Source: Taiwanofungus camphoratus (taxonomy: Eukaryota > Basidiomycota > Agaricomycetes > Polyporales > Taiwanofungaceae). From it: DNA of 64,000 bases. Under the pieces are notes generated by a model. The model was not told where the DNA came from. It ran no database searches and saw only the letters and a program-made list of their open reading frames with translations. Position numbers and translations under genes: made by a program. Positions 9,753 through 21,146 of this stretch are shown here, piece by piece. Each line of letters starts with the position of its first letter. Within the stretch, counting starts at the first letter, position 1. Location: assembly GCA_003999685.1 (NCBI GenBank), contig CP021220.1, positions 2,046,001-2,110,000 on the forward strand, in the 5' to 3' direction.

Positions 9753-11284
9753 ATGGCTTCAGACTTGCAAAGTGGACACGTACGGTTAACAGGGGCCGTG
9801 GCAGGAGTGGGGAGCGGTGAGCCATTATGTCTAGTACCCTGCCTTATATTTCCTGACACTGCTCACGACCATGATTTTGAAGGTTTGACCAAGGTCATAA
9901 AACTTGTTCTTTGCTTTGCACAAAACTCTGAGAATTGATACGTATCAACATCAGGTAGCAGTAGGGCATGGGTAGGTAGTCTGACCGTGAGCAGTGATTG
10001 TTGATACTGCGCATGGGTCACTATAACTAATTCTTCTTCTCTCCAATTATAGTCTAGCCAACCATGTCGATGTCTTTTAATGTATTGACAAATTCAGGTT
10101 CGACACCATCAAAACTCGTCTACAATGTTCACCCCCTGGTACATATCGCGGTGCCATTGATTGCCTGCTACAGACGATTCGCAACGAAGTGCGTCTAACA
10201 GCTGGACCCGGTGTTCCTGAGTGACATATGCACTTTTTTAGTCCATTTTTGCACTATATAAAGGTGCAACCCCTCCAGCAGTCGGCTGGGCAGCAATCGA
10301 CTCAGTCCTTCTCGGCTCATTGCACAATTACCGGCTGTTCCTCATTCGACATAACATGGTCGAATCTGTTCCAGGAAGCAGCGATAGGAGGCTCACTTTA
10401 GCGGGACATGGGCTGGCTGGTTTATTTGCTGGATGGACCAGGTAACTTAGTCATTATCTTGTTGGCAGCCTTGTGCAAACACAAGCTCTCTATAGCGCCT
10501 TTCTAGCGACGCCGATGGAACTTCTTAAAGGTACAGCGGGGTTACTTGTGCCCAATGTCTCGTGCTTTGAATGAAGATTACATTTGTAGTCAAACTACAG
10601 ATGCAACTACAGAAATCAGCGGCTGACAGACAATTCAGAGGGCCTATAGATTGTGCACGACAGATTGTCCGTAGTCAAGGTGTGCTTGGACTCTGGACGG
10701 GCTTCACAGGCAGCCTTGCATTCCGGAGTAATTTTCTTTGGATGTTCTTGTCCTTCGAGGTATTTATCCTCCTAGCATCAAGGAATAATCTGAGCTCATC
10801 ATCCCAAGGCTTTGATGCGCGGGTTCTCAAAATTCAAGGGGACATCATATGAGGCGAAATCCATTATTATAATATATATATAACAGCCTAACTGGGGGGC
10901 GCCATAGATCAGCACACCGCTTGCTAATTTTCTCTCTGGGGGCCTAGGCTCGTTTGCCTTCTGGTCAATGGGCATCCCCGCTGACAACATCAAAAAGTGC
11001 GCCGCTGCTCTGCTTGCCACGTCTTACCTCTGACTAAGGAAGCTTCTACTCTCAAATTCACCATTAGTCGTATGATGTGTACCCCGCATACCATGTCGCC
11101 GCCGTCTTTCATTGCCACTGTCCGCCAAATTTATGCCCTCGGTGGGCTCCGAGGGTATTTCCGCGGCCTAGGACCTTGTTTCGTGCGTGCATTTCCGGTC
11201 AATGCGTCAGCACTGTGGGTATATGAAGGTCTCATGCGCAGTTTCGGAGCGGAAAAGGCGAGTCACCAATCTTGTACGAGATGA
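9753..11284 (+). CDS. Mitochondrial carrier family protein, 5' end damaged or unresolved
   Basis: A member of the SLC25-type inner-membrane carriers, which exchange metabolites across the mitochondrial inner membrane. Exons from 10098 onward join cleanly: 10098-10188, 10242-10441, 10496-10530, 10590-10759, 10809-10853, 10908-10996 and 11068-11284. They encode FDTIKTRLQ in repeat 1, a degenerate ATPMELLK in repeat 2, and IPADNIKN in repeat 3, ending with RAFPVNASALWVYEG. Exon 1 (9753-9816) encodes the N-terminus up to GAVAGVGSG. The short link expected before FDTIK, normally ending in HP, should lie in the 281-nt gap; GLTKV (about 9881-9896) and CAACCA (about 10060) are visible there, but I could not join them in frame. 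The intron at 10854-10907 has a GC donor. The substrate is unknown. The gene may be decaying. It is convergent with the Ima1 gene. Confidence 0.72.
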
Positions 11285-11446
11285 AACTGAGGTATTGAAG
11301 CCTGTCTTCTCAGACCCGACACTAGGAAGGAGTTACCGAAATGTTAACGATCACCAGCACCAATTTACACGAAATCTGTCATATGAATCGCAGGCTCCCA
11401 AATGCCCTACACAAGGTCTTGGCAAACCCATTACAAAAGATACATC

Positions 11447-13455
11447 TCATTGCATTCTTGTATATACGCCGTTCCACCTACTGTGTTGCAACACTCTATA
11501 CGCTATGCCAATCAAGGGTATGAGCAAAAGAGCAGCCACCAATGGCCATATCCTCGCCAATGTCCTTAGCCGCGCTTGCTGCCGCTTCGACCTGTCTTCG
11601 CTAGTGCCCTTGCGCTCCCTATTTACTTGATCGTCATCCGCCAGCCTAATCGTCTTCGCGAATAGGTTTTCAAGTCCAGTGGGTTCCTCGGGGGCGAAGA
11701 AACGCTGAGGACGGAGCCATGTACCGTCGTCTTGTGCACTCACATTGACCCACCCTGTGTATGGTTTATTGGGAGATGAAGGGCGGATAGGCGACCAGTC
11801 CATGGCATCAGGGTCTTGTACTAGCGATGCATCGTCGTCTTCGATGTCCATATCAGAGCTAGGTAGCGGGACGGTCGCCATTCTCGGGCGTGGGGGAGGT
11901 AAGGAGGATGGTGACCGGGCAACTGGGAGGGATGGCATGCCAAATATATGATTTGATGCAGGCGGAGGTGCAGGCGGTACCACGACTGGTTTGGATGACA
12001 AGGTGAGCGAGGCGAATAAATCAGGTTCGGCTGCTGCTGGAGTCGTGCTACGGGACATGGGAGTCGGAGACGTGAGTGGCCTCTTACCAACCGACGTATT
12101 CGTCGTCAGACGGACCGGCGGTGGCCTTTGTAGTTGGAGTACTATATATGAGCAGATGAGGACCTAGAGCTTTTCAATTATCAACAAACCCTACGACTGG
12201 CGAAAGAGGTTACTCGCAAGCAATTCAAGTACTAGGGAAGCTGAGCAGTATATTCGAGCCCTTAACGATCGCGGGTTGTCCCAGAGATGTAGAACGTCCC
12301 ACGCAGGTCTGATGCCGGACATCGCGAGAGATAGCGACGTGAGTGACCTTGATAGCCACGCGGTGATTTGCAAAATCTGGTGCGCACAGAGGCGGTTATG
12401 CTTCTTGTATATACTTTTATTGGTAGGCTAGAGAGATACTCACGTTATATTCTGTTTTACCCCGTAGACGGATCATCCGCCCTTGAAATTGGGCTCTTCT
12501 GAGAGATGCATACATTGGGTCCCATGCTGTCCATAGTGTTGACGATAGAACGACTGCGGGGATAAGAGACCTGAGGGGGTCGGGTAATCCAACTACACCA
12601 TACCCAGAGGCCACTGACATCGGTTACTTCTGTGAGCAGATGAAGCTCAACATGACTTGAGGGTGCCCACCTATTGCGTGCCCCGCGAATGCACATAAGA
12701 GGCAAGTAAACCATAAGCATCCTTGGACCTTCCACACGGCAATCTCTCGTTCTAGTAGATCCTTATCGCGCCAGGCTGGAGCAACTTGACGCCGTGGATT
12801 GGTACTTTCTTGAAGGAAGCCACCAAGTGCGCGGGTGCGTGCCATATCATCACGTTTTCGAATCTCCTCCTCTACCGCAGGCGCACAATCGCTACAGACG
12901 GGTGGGTAACGTTCTTCAATTGAGCGCCGGTACTCTGGAAGCATTTCAATGCGTGGCTCGTACTCAGGGTCCTGCAGGCATGACGACACAACAATCGTGA
13001 AGTCCAAAGATTCGACCGAACAAGACGAACGAGCACAGCATGAGTGAGGGATGAGGCCTAGCAGAGTGCAACGACGCACGCACGTCGGGTGGTGGGAGGT
13101 AATTCGAAAGCAAGTTCGCAAGGAGCATCTGATTGGTCTGGCATGTATGACAGAATAGCGTGCTGCTGTACATGGTGGGGAGGCGGTCTTTTCGCGGCGA
13201 GGCTACTTGAACTTGGTTCACGTGCCACAACATGCAAGTATAATTCAACGTACCTCTTTTTGCGAAAGACTTTGCATTCAAGTTTTCGTCATGCATTGAG
13301 GGTTCGTCAGATATTATCTCGCCGCTGGTGTCATATCGGTTCCAGCAGTCACAATGCGGACAGCGGAAGGAGCGGGGGTTGCGCGGAAGAGGAGTTATGC
13401 TCGAATTGCAGAAGAAACAGGAAACTGTGCTGTTTCTTCTGAATAATTTGGACAT
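11447..13455 (-). CDS. ima1: Ima1/Samp1-type inner nuclear membrane protein
   Basis: Six exons (13254-13455, 13084-13205, 12671-12971, 12444-12613, 12195-12376, 11447-12125) give 551 codons in one frame. The N-terminus has the cysteine-rich Ima1_N domain: CFFC, CPHC, then CHTC and CSDC pairs that would bind zinc. Hydrophobic membrane segments follow (beginning GCLWFTCLLCAF and PLRSLIPAVVL, plus further ones in exon 5). A proline-rich acidic region and a last membrane helix (WPLVAALLLIPLIGIAY) close the protein. In fission yeast and animals this family sits in the inner nuclear membrane and links chromatin or LINC complexes to the envelope. The identification rests on the zinc domain plus topology. 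It shares a 136-bp upstream region with the divergent SNAPc gene. Confidence 0.85.
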
Positions 13456-13591
13456 CTTGACTGCGTGGTTGTGTGATGCTTGTTGTGTATGAGAAAGTTG
13501 GAAGGTGCAAATGTGGCCGCGTGCGTGGCGGGCTGTTGCAGCGTATTTGTAAATTTACGCATTTGGCCAGGGGAGCTCAACCACAAATGTC
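13456..13591. promoter_or_regulatory. Shared divergent promoter region
   Basis: Only 136 bp separate the start codons of the Ima1-type gene and the SNAPC1-like gene, so both core promoters must lie here or overlap the genes. I see no clear TATA box. Confidence 0.55.
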
Positions 13592-14968
13592 ATGTCGACC
13601 TTGCCGACGCCCTCAGCAAGCCGGGGCGATATCACCCTTCAGCCGTCGTATTTTACATCATCACTCTATGTAGAGCCACTACGTGAAGATATTTCCAGCC
13701 TCATTCAACTCTATTCTGAACAGTACGGGCAAATGCAGTCGCCCAGCCAGCCGTTCTCAGTCTTCAAGAAGATATGGAATGAGCATGGGTGGTGTTGGAT
13801 TCATTTCAAAGTGTTCGACGGACGTGCGCGCGAGAGCTTCATCTCCGCCACTGAGAGGTTGTTTCTTGGTGCGTACCCTTGCATGTCAATCTCGATTGGT
13901 TGTTGAGGACGCCTCTCGCAGAACGTATAGTCGAGGCCGAGCATCTCTTATCCAGAGTAGTTTGTCTCTTTGCGTTGTACACGTTCTACTCTACTCAGCC
14001 TTCCAATTCAACACCCGCCCTCCATTCTCTCAAATACATTGACATCCCCATAGGTATGCCTCATCCGAAATTGAGAAACGCGCAAAGCCGACATTTTCAC
14101 AGATCATTACAAGTCAATGCTTGAACTACCCTCTTTCCTGACGGATCCACATCTTTCTCCCCTTCGACCCTATGTGAACTATATTCTGACCATACTCACT
14201 AATGCACAAGCTTTCCACATCCTTCCTCACTCTAAGCTTCAGCCTCACCACCCAAGCATTTTACCCCGTGAAGTATTCATTGAGGAAGGTCAAGAATCCA
14301 CTGCTCTTGCGGCTTTGGGGAGTGAAGGCGCTTCGACATTATCACGCCCGTCAAAGAAAAAGGGAAGGCCATCGAAGCGTGAAAAGATGAAAAGAGCAAA
14401 GGATGCGCTAATTGCTCTAGATAAGTATCTGGACAAGAATTCTGTCATGACACCTCCAGAGCCTGGTTCTTCCCGACTGGAGCAAGGAATGGCAGGAAGT
14501 AGTACATCTATAACAGAGCTTTCACACACCACACACACACTGGTCGCACACCCTCCAGTTAACACGCGCACCATCTACCGCGCACACAAAAGTCATCTCC
14601 TGGACATTCTCGACCCCTATCCACACGGAATGCTACAAGGCGCTACGGACGCTGCTATACACGGTCGACAAGACCTTGGGAGAAGCGCGATGGAGCGTGC
14701 GAACTTAGCCGTACAGATGCGCTTAAGGATGATCGACGAAATGGCTGCAGAGAAGGGGCTTGAGGTAGGAGGGGAGGGCGGGGAAAAAACAGGACTTGCG
14801 AGAGTTGAGAGAGCGGTGAAAGAGATGTATGGACCCACATGCGGGATACGCAGAGGTGGCATGCTAGGCTTGTTAGAAGGCGCAGGCTTAGCCTCGGATG
14901 TTGAGATGGGCGAAGGTGCTGCGGATGCATGTGCGAGTGGAGAGCCGTCGGCGGATAGCAGTGGTTAG
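13592..14968 (+). CDS. snRNA-activating protein complex subunit 1-like protein
   Basis: Three exons (13592-13868, 13922-14053, 14103-14968) encode 424 aa. The N-terminal half resembles SNAPC1/SNAP43: an aromatic block (IWNEHGWCWIHFKVFD), then ALYTFYSTQPSNS with HSLKYIDIP, then a DHYKSMLELPSFL segment. SNAPc binds the proximal sequence element of snRNA genes and recruits RNA polymerase II or III. The C-terminal half has a basic AT-hook-like KKKGRPSKREK at about residues 215-225 and low-complexity acidic and Gly-rich sequence. I preferred the 53-nt GTGCGT...CGCAG first intron over a 35-nt alternative because it restores the conserved frame. The call is by remembered family pattern, without alignment. 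Confidence 0.75.
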
Positions 14969-15313
14969 TACTCCACACCCCAATATCTTAAGTGTTCCCG
15001 CATATTAAACACTTTCCATTCACGGCAATCTCATCATTCTGCCAAGGACAAAACGTCTTGTCGAAGGACGCTTGATGAATATAAGTAATGGCGAGGAATC
15101 GGCTGCGGACTCGGATTCCATGGCAATGAGGGTAGAGAATACCACTGCTCCACAATAGTTCGTGTCTTCAGTGAGACGGGCGGTTAGGCCTGACATACCG
15201 TTTGATGCACTTACGGTATTTCTTCGCTGGGTCACATTCCCCTTTTGTTTCGTCTCATCGTCTACTTATCAGTCCGTTCTCACAACGGTGCTTGAGTACC
15301 TCTCGCAGCGACT
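14969..15313. other. Intergenic, promoter of KRE6-type gene A
   Basis: 345 bp between two plus-strand genes. I see no gene; only short ORFs that shadow each other. A pyrimidine-rich stretch at about 15229-15270 lies within 100 bp of the next start codon. Confidence 0.5.
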
Positions 15314-17781
15314 ATGGCCCCTCCGGGTTCCAACTTCCAGAGGTGTTTTATCCCACCTGACTCTCCTTCCACCACCAATCTTTTAGCGCCCCCTTCAAGG
15401 TCCTCGCCACATGGTATACAGGCTGCGCTTGCTCAACCTCCCCTTTCTGTACGTGGCGTTGGAAGTGATGCCTCTCTGGTCTGTTCCGTTTTGCATCCAT
15501 GCCTTATGTCCTAACTTTACGCCACGCATAGAGAGAGTCACGATACTCGAGCGCAGTTGCGTCTATTCCACCTTCAATATCCGACAAAGTGAACAGCTCG
15601 GTCTTTCAGGCGTGTTGTTTGTTGTGCTGAAGCAAGTGCCCCCACGTCTTCCAGTTCTCGTTATCCGCGGATCCAACGGCTTGGGGTTCTGACCTCTCGC
15701 CCGACCATCCGGAGAGCGATGACATTCTTCACAATCCGGACCCTAGGAGGGATCGAGAGTCCGACAAGGGCGGGCATATATTCACTTTCAGAGGCCTTAC
15801 GAACCTCGGCTGTCTTATCTTCCTGGCTGCTGGGATCGCCGCCCTTTTGCACGTCTCCCGCTTGGCCTTTATCCTTTTGGGCTGACACTTTCATTCGACA
15901 GCGCTGGCTACCCACTGATTACCCATTTTACGAAGCACAAACCTTCCTCCCAAGGTGGTTTTAACCTTGGCGGGATCAATGCGTCAGGTCAGATCCCATC
16001 TATGAATGGCAACTGGGGGCTCATCGACCTCGACACGCCCAAGGATGTCCACACTAAGACAGACTACGTCAACAACCAAAACTGGCAGCTTGTCTTCAGC
16101 GACGAGTTCAACGTAGACGGGCGGACCTTCTGGCCAGGGGACGACCCATACTGGGAGGCAGTCGATCTGCACTACTGGCAGACGAACAATATGGAGTGGC
16201 TCGATCCCAGCGCGATTACAACACGCAACGGCAGCCTTGAGATCACGATGTCGAAGAAGGAGTCTCACAACCTTCAGTACACGAGCGGTATGATGTCGAC
16301 GTGGAACAAATTTTGTTTTACGGGTGGCATGGTCGAGGTGTCTGTCATACTCCCTGGAGTGCACAATGTCGTTGGTTTGTGGCCTGCTATTTGGACTATG
16401 GGCAATTTAGGCCGCGCCGGGTATGGTGCGAGTCTCGAAGGCATGGTAAATATGAGTTTCTACCTGGTGCCCTCATGTTGAGCATAGCACCCTGAATTGA
16501 TAAACTTGTACGGTGGAACAGTCTCACTGATCCTCCTCGCTTACCAGTGGCCATACACATACGATTCTTGTGACGTCGGCACGGCACCGAACCAGACCAA
16601 AAATGGACTCCCAGTTGCCGCAACAGAAGATGGTGATCCACAGTATGGCAATGTGCTCTCATACCTCCCAGGCCAAAAGCTCTCGCGATGCTCATGTCCT
16701 GGCTCCTCGCACCCTGGCCCTATGCACAGCGATGGCACATTCGTCGGGCGGTCGGCACCGGAAATCGATATTTTTGAGGCGCAAGTGCGCAGTTGTTTCC
16801 ACAACGAGAGCTCTTTCGGTGCTGAATTTGGACTGCATATTTAGATCACAGGGGACCCCTTGATGGGACAGGTGTCACAGTCTGCGCAGTGGGCAGTAAG
16901 TCGGACTTCTGTTTTGAGTACCTCTAGTCGTACTGACAGCGCACTTATGTTAGCCGTTCAACGACGCGTACACATGGTTCAATACAACAGAGAACTACTC
17001 GATCGCGAACGAGACAGCGACTATTCTGAACACATACAGGGGTGGAGTGTTTCAGCAGGCAACCTCCGGAGTCACCCAAACAAGTGTGCTTTGTATTAAG
17101 CCTTGTCGGATGTACCTAACACTCGGGTTTGTCGCAGATCAAAATGCATACCAGGGGAATGGGGGAGCATACTCGTTATATGGGTTCCAGTACCAGCCCG
17201 GTTTCGACAATGCCGTTCGTCCCGTGTTGCTTGTGACCACGTTTGCATGCTGATCGTTACATACTTTCGCCCAGTACATCACCTGGGTCGCAGATGGCAA
17301 GGTCGCGTGGACGCTTAAGCAGTCTGGTATGGCTGCCGACAACACCGTCGAGATCGCGTCACGCCCCGTACCGCAAGAGCCTATGGTATGCATGCATCTG
17401 TTCTTACATCGAAAGGATTCATTTAGTCGTTTCTACTTCATGCGCGTTCTCCGCAGTACATCATCATGAACCTGGGCATGTCAACTAACTTTGGCAACGT
17501 CGATCTCAAGCACCTCACGTTTCCGGCGACGATGAGCGTCGACTATATCCGCGTGTACCAAGACCCAAACGCCGTCAACGTTGGATGTGACCCGCCGGAC
17601 TTCCCGACCGCGGCCTATATCGACGAGTGAGTTATGGCGTGTACTATCCGGTCTTGAGCCCCGAACACTAATTATATGTGCGCACAGGTATCTGGAAGCA
17701 TACAGTAACCCGAATTTGACGACGTGGCGGGATGACTTTGGCCAGCCGTTCCCGGGAAACAGCTTCTTGGGCCAGTGTTGA
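15314..17781 (+). CDS. KRE6/SKN1-family beta-glucan synthesis protein, copy A
   Basis: Eleven exons encode 609 aa. The protein has a Ser/Pro-rich cytoplasmic N-terminus, one membrane span ([16 protein letters not shown], about 119-138) and a large luminal GH16-type domain. The catalytic motif is EIDIFE with E392 and E397. The family is needed for cell-wall beta-1,6-glucan and acts in the ER-Golgi as a type II membrane protein. Exon lengths (165, 57, 194, 544, 237, 51, 130, 77, 111, 170, 94) match copy B almost exactly. Two oddities: the third intron (15849-15901) needs a GC donor where copy B has GT, and the last intron (17627-17687) is absent from copy B. The first donor is GTCTGT, also unusual. 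Confidence 0.93.
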
Positions 17782-18198
17782 GCGGCAGACATACGTGCGC
17801 ACCGTGTTTATGGCATGACAATATTGTGTCTATGAATCACATCCCTCTTGCACCTTTGTACGTGAGCTACTTATTGTGGAGCGCCAGCGGGCGACGTTAC
17901 AGGTACGAAATTGAGCGGCAGTGATTGTGAACCTGAGTTACGGCGTCTGGAGATGAGTCTGGACCTGCGAGTCTAGACTATTCGGGCGATCAGACAGCGG
18001 TCGGAGCCATAAAAGGAAGTTGCCCAGGATAAACTCATTGTGATTGGCTGGCAGCGAGGCCTGTGGCAGTAGACGCGTTGCTGTGCTGTGGTTGCTGCCT
18101 CTTGTGCTTCCTCTCGTCTATGTACAATACCAGCGCTCTCGCCTAGTTATACCCTCTACTCATCGTCCTCCCCGTCGTCCGCACCGTCACCGACAGCC
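17782..18198. other. Spacer between the tandem KRE6-type genes
   Basis: 417 bp with no gene. It does not visibly repeat the region upstream of copy A, so the duplication either did not include the promoter or the promoters have diverged. A pyrimidine-rich block at about 18156-18187 precedes the copy B start. Confidence 0.5.
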
Positions 18199-20592
18199 AT
18201 GGCTTCTCTGGGCTCCAATCCTCAGAGGCGCTACGTACAACCTGACTCTCCTTCAACCACCAATCTTTTGTCTCCTCAATCAGGACCCTCCACAGGCAGC
18301 GTGCAGGCCGCGCTCGTTCGGCCTCCTCCTTCGCTTCGCAGCGTAGCAAGTGATGCCTCATTGGTGAGAAATTCATTTGGCGTTCATCCCTAGTCTTTCT
18401 TAGGCTGCATTGCCATTTTCAGAACGAGTCTCGTTATAGGTCTGGCGCTTCAGTTCCACCCTCAATATCTGACAAGGTGAGTCGTTCAAAATGTGGCTTG
18501 TCTACGTTCTCATTACTATCGGTTTTTATTGTGACAGTTCTCGCTTTCTCCTGATCCTTCATCCTGGGGTGCCGATCTCTCTCTTGACCACCCTGAGACT
18601 GACGACTTCCTGCACAATCCCGATCCAAGGCGAGACCGCAAGAGTGACAAGGGCGGAAATATCTTTACTTACAGAGGAATGACGAACCTTGGCTGTTTAT
18701 TGATACTCGGCGTCGGACTGATCACTCTCTTGTACGACGCATCCCAATTCCTGACAACGCTTGTGACCTGACGTTCTCAAATTGTAACAGCGCTGGTTAC
18801 CCCTTAATCAGTCACTTCACTAAACACAAACCTTCCAACTTTGGCGGCTTCAATGTCGGCGGCATCAATGCCACGGGACAGATCCCATCTATGAACGGTA
18901 ACTGGGGCCTAATCGACCTCGAGACACCTCAGGTCGCACACACCAAGGCGGACGTCATGAATGGGAAGAAATGGCAGCTCGTATTCTCAGATGAGTTCAA
19001 CAGCGACGGGCGGACCTTTTATCCAGGTGATGACCCATACTGGGAGGCGGTCGACCTGCACTACTGGCAGACGAACAACATGGAGTGGCTTGATCCCAGC
19101 GCAATCACGACTCGCAACGGTTCGCTCGAGATCACAATGTCGCAGAAGGAAAACCACAATCTGAACTTCACGAGTGGAATGATGTCGACTTGGAACAAGT
19201 TCTGTTTTACTGGCGGCATAATCGAGGTTTCTGTTGTCCTGCCGGGCGTGAACAATGTTGTAGGTCTCTGGCCTGCCGTGTGGACGATGGGTAACCTTGG
19301 CCGTGCCGGTTTCGGTGCAAGTCTGGAAGGCATGGTGGGTATATTTCGGCTGGTCCTCATTTCCACATCTTGTCAAGTTTGTTGACACAATTTGTGTCTG
19401 ATTCTTGCTACCACTAGTGGCCCTACACATACGACTCATGTGATGTTGGCACGGCACCAAACCAAACCAGGAATGGACTTCCGATTGCCGCCACAGAGAA
19501 CGGCGACCCACAGAATGGCGATGTTCTCTCTTTCCTACCTGGCCAGAAGCTCTCTCGATGTTCTTGCCCGGGCTCATCACATCCAGGGCCTATGCATGGT
19601 GATGGTACATTCGTAGGGCGGTCTGCCCCCGAAATTGATATTTTCGAAGCTCAGGTATGTTCGTTCCAGGACTCGTTTCCGTTTGCGCCTTCTGACTGAT
19701 GCCATTGATTCTGTAGATCACTGGACAACCCTTGAGTGGACAGGTATCGCAGTCGGCGCAGTGGGGAGTAAGCCATGCCTTATGTGCTTCTCGGTCTGCC
19801 ATGCTGAGAACATGGTCCTTATAGCCGTTTAACGAAGCGTATACATGGTTTAACACGACCGAAAACTATTCTATCGGGAATGTGACCAACACCTTTCTTA
19901 ATCCGTACAAGGGAGGCGTGTTCCAACAGGCCACTTCTGGTGTCACTCAGACAAGTGAGTGTCGTCTCATCCCTTCAGTCAATTATCTGTTGATATGGGC
20001 ATGATGCCAGACCAGGCTGCGTACGAGGGAAATGGTGGGGACTATTCCATCTATGGGTACCAGTACCAGCCAGGCTTTGATAACGCTGTCAGTCAAATGA
20101 GTCCTCGAGAGCTGTCGAGAAACTGATGAAAATGACATCCGTAATCTCAGTACATCACTTGGATTGCGGATAATCAGATCGCATGGACGCTTAAGCAGTC
20201 AGGTATGGCGGCCGATAACGTCGTTGAGATTGCGTCGCGGCCCGTACCCCAAGAACCTATGGTGCGTCTATGACTACGCTGATCTACAAACTCACATTCA
20301 ATTTCTCGTTCCACTTATCCACACATAGTACATCATCATGAACTTGGGCATGTCGGAGAACTTCGGATACGTCGACCTGCAGCACCTAACGTTCCCCGCA
20401 ACAATGCGCGTTGACTACGTGCGTGTCTACCAAGACCCGGACGGCATCAACATCGGGTGCGACCCGCCAGACTTCCCGACAGAGGCGTACATCAATACGT
20501 ACATTGAAGCGTACACAAATCCGAACTTGACGACGTGGCGTGGTGACTTCGGCCAGCCGTTCCCCGGCAACAGCTTCATGGGTGATTGTTGA
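18199..20592 (+). CDS. KRE6/SKN1-family beta-glucan synthesis protein, copy B
   Basis: Ten exons encode 608 aa with the same layout as copy A: Ser/Pro-rich N-terminus, one membrane anchor (LGCLLILGVGLITLLF), then a GH16-type domain with EIDIFE at residues 391-396. Exons are 18199-18363, 18423-18476, 18538-18731, 18791-19334, 19418-19654, 19717-19767, 19825-19954, 20011-20087, 20151-20261 and 20329-20592. All introns are GT-AG. The last exon of 264 nt equals copy A's last two exons combined. Start chosen by alignment with copy A (MASLGSN against MAPPGSN). The two genes are a head-to-tail duplicate; the role in beta-1,6-glucan synthesis is inferred from the family. Confidence 0.94.
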
Positions 20593-21146
20593 GCCGCTGG
20601 CAGCGCATGCCCCCCCTTGCATGACCATCACGCCGTCAGGTACCTACTCTTTTCCCTCTTTAAGGCACGGTTATTCCATTCCTCAGTAACTTCGTTTCGC
20701 CCAGTGTCGTCCCACTTCTGTGCTTGGCCCTGGGGTCCCTTGTCCATATCCATCGTGCATTTCGGTTTTTTGCTTTAGAACCCTTAGCATCTATTACATT
20801 ATTGTTCATTCGTCTCCTAGACCGTGCCGCGCCTGTTTTCCTGCTATGTAGCTGTTCCTCACAACAATGGGCAACATGAGACAGTCGGATTGTGTGCGTA
20901 TGACATGCGCATATGCTATTTGTGCCGTGGGCGTGGATTACGTTATTACTGACTTTAAAACGTGCATGTTACCGTCCGTTACATGCTATGAGTGTGGTCA
21001 TCGTAAGAAAATAGTGAAGGCTAAGCTGTGATAGACTGTATTGTACTACTCTAAGGTAAAAGAACAAGACTTGCACATTTTTATTGGTTTTACCACATTA
21101 ATGCCGATATTGATCTCCCTTTGAAAACCCATCGCTGCATGCACAA
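20593..21146. other. Convergent intergenic region
   Basis: 554 bp between the ends of KRE6-type copy B and the UBE2O-type gene. I see no gene. It should hold both 3' UTRs; the AT-rich parts near 20770-20800 and 21060-21090 are candidate poly(A) regions. Confidence 0.5.

Noticed and set aside
11821-12090. Minus-strand ORF of 89 codons
   Set aside because: It is another frame of the last exon of the Ima1-type gene, whose six exons sum to an intact reading frame.
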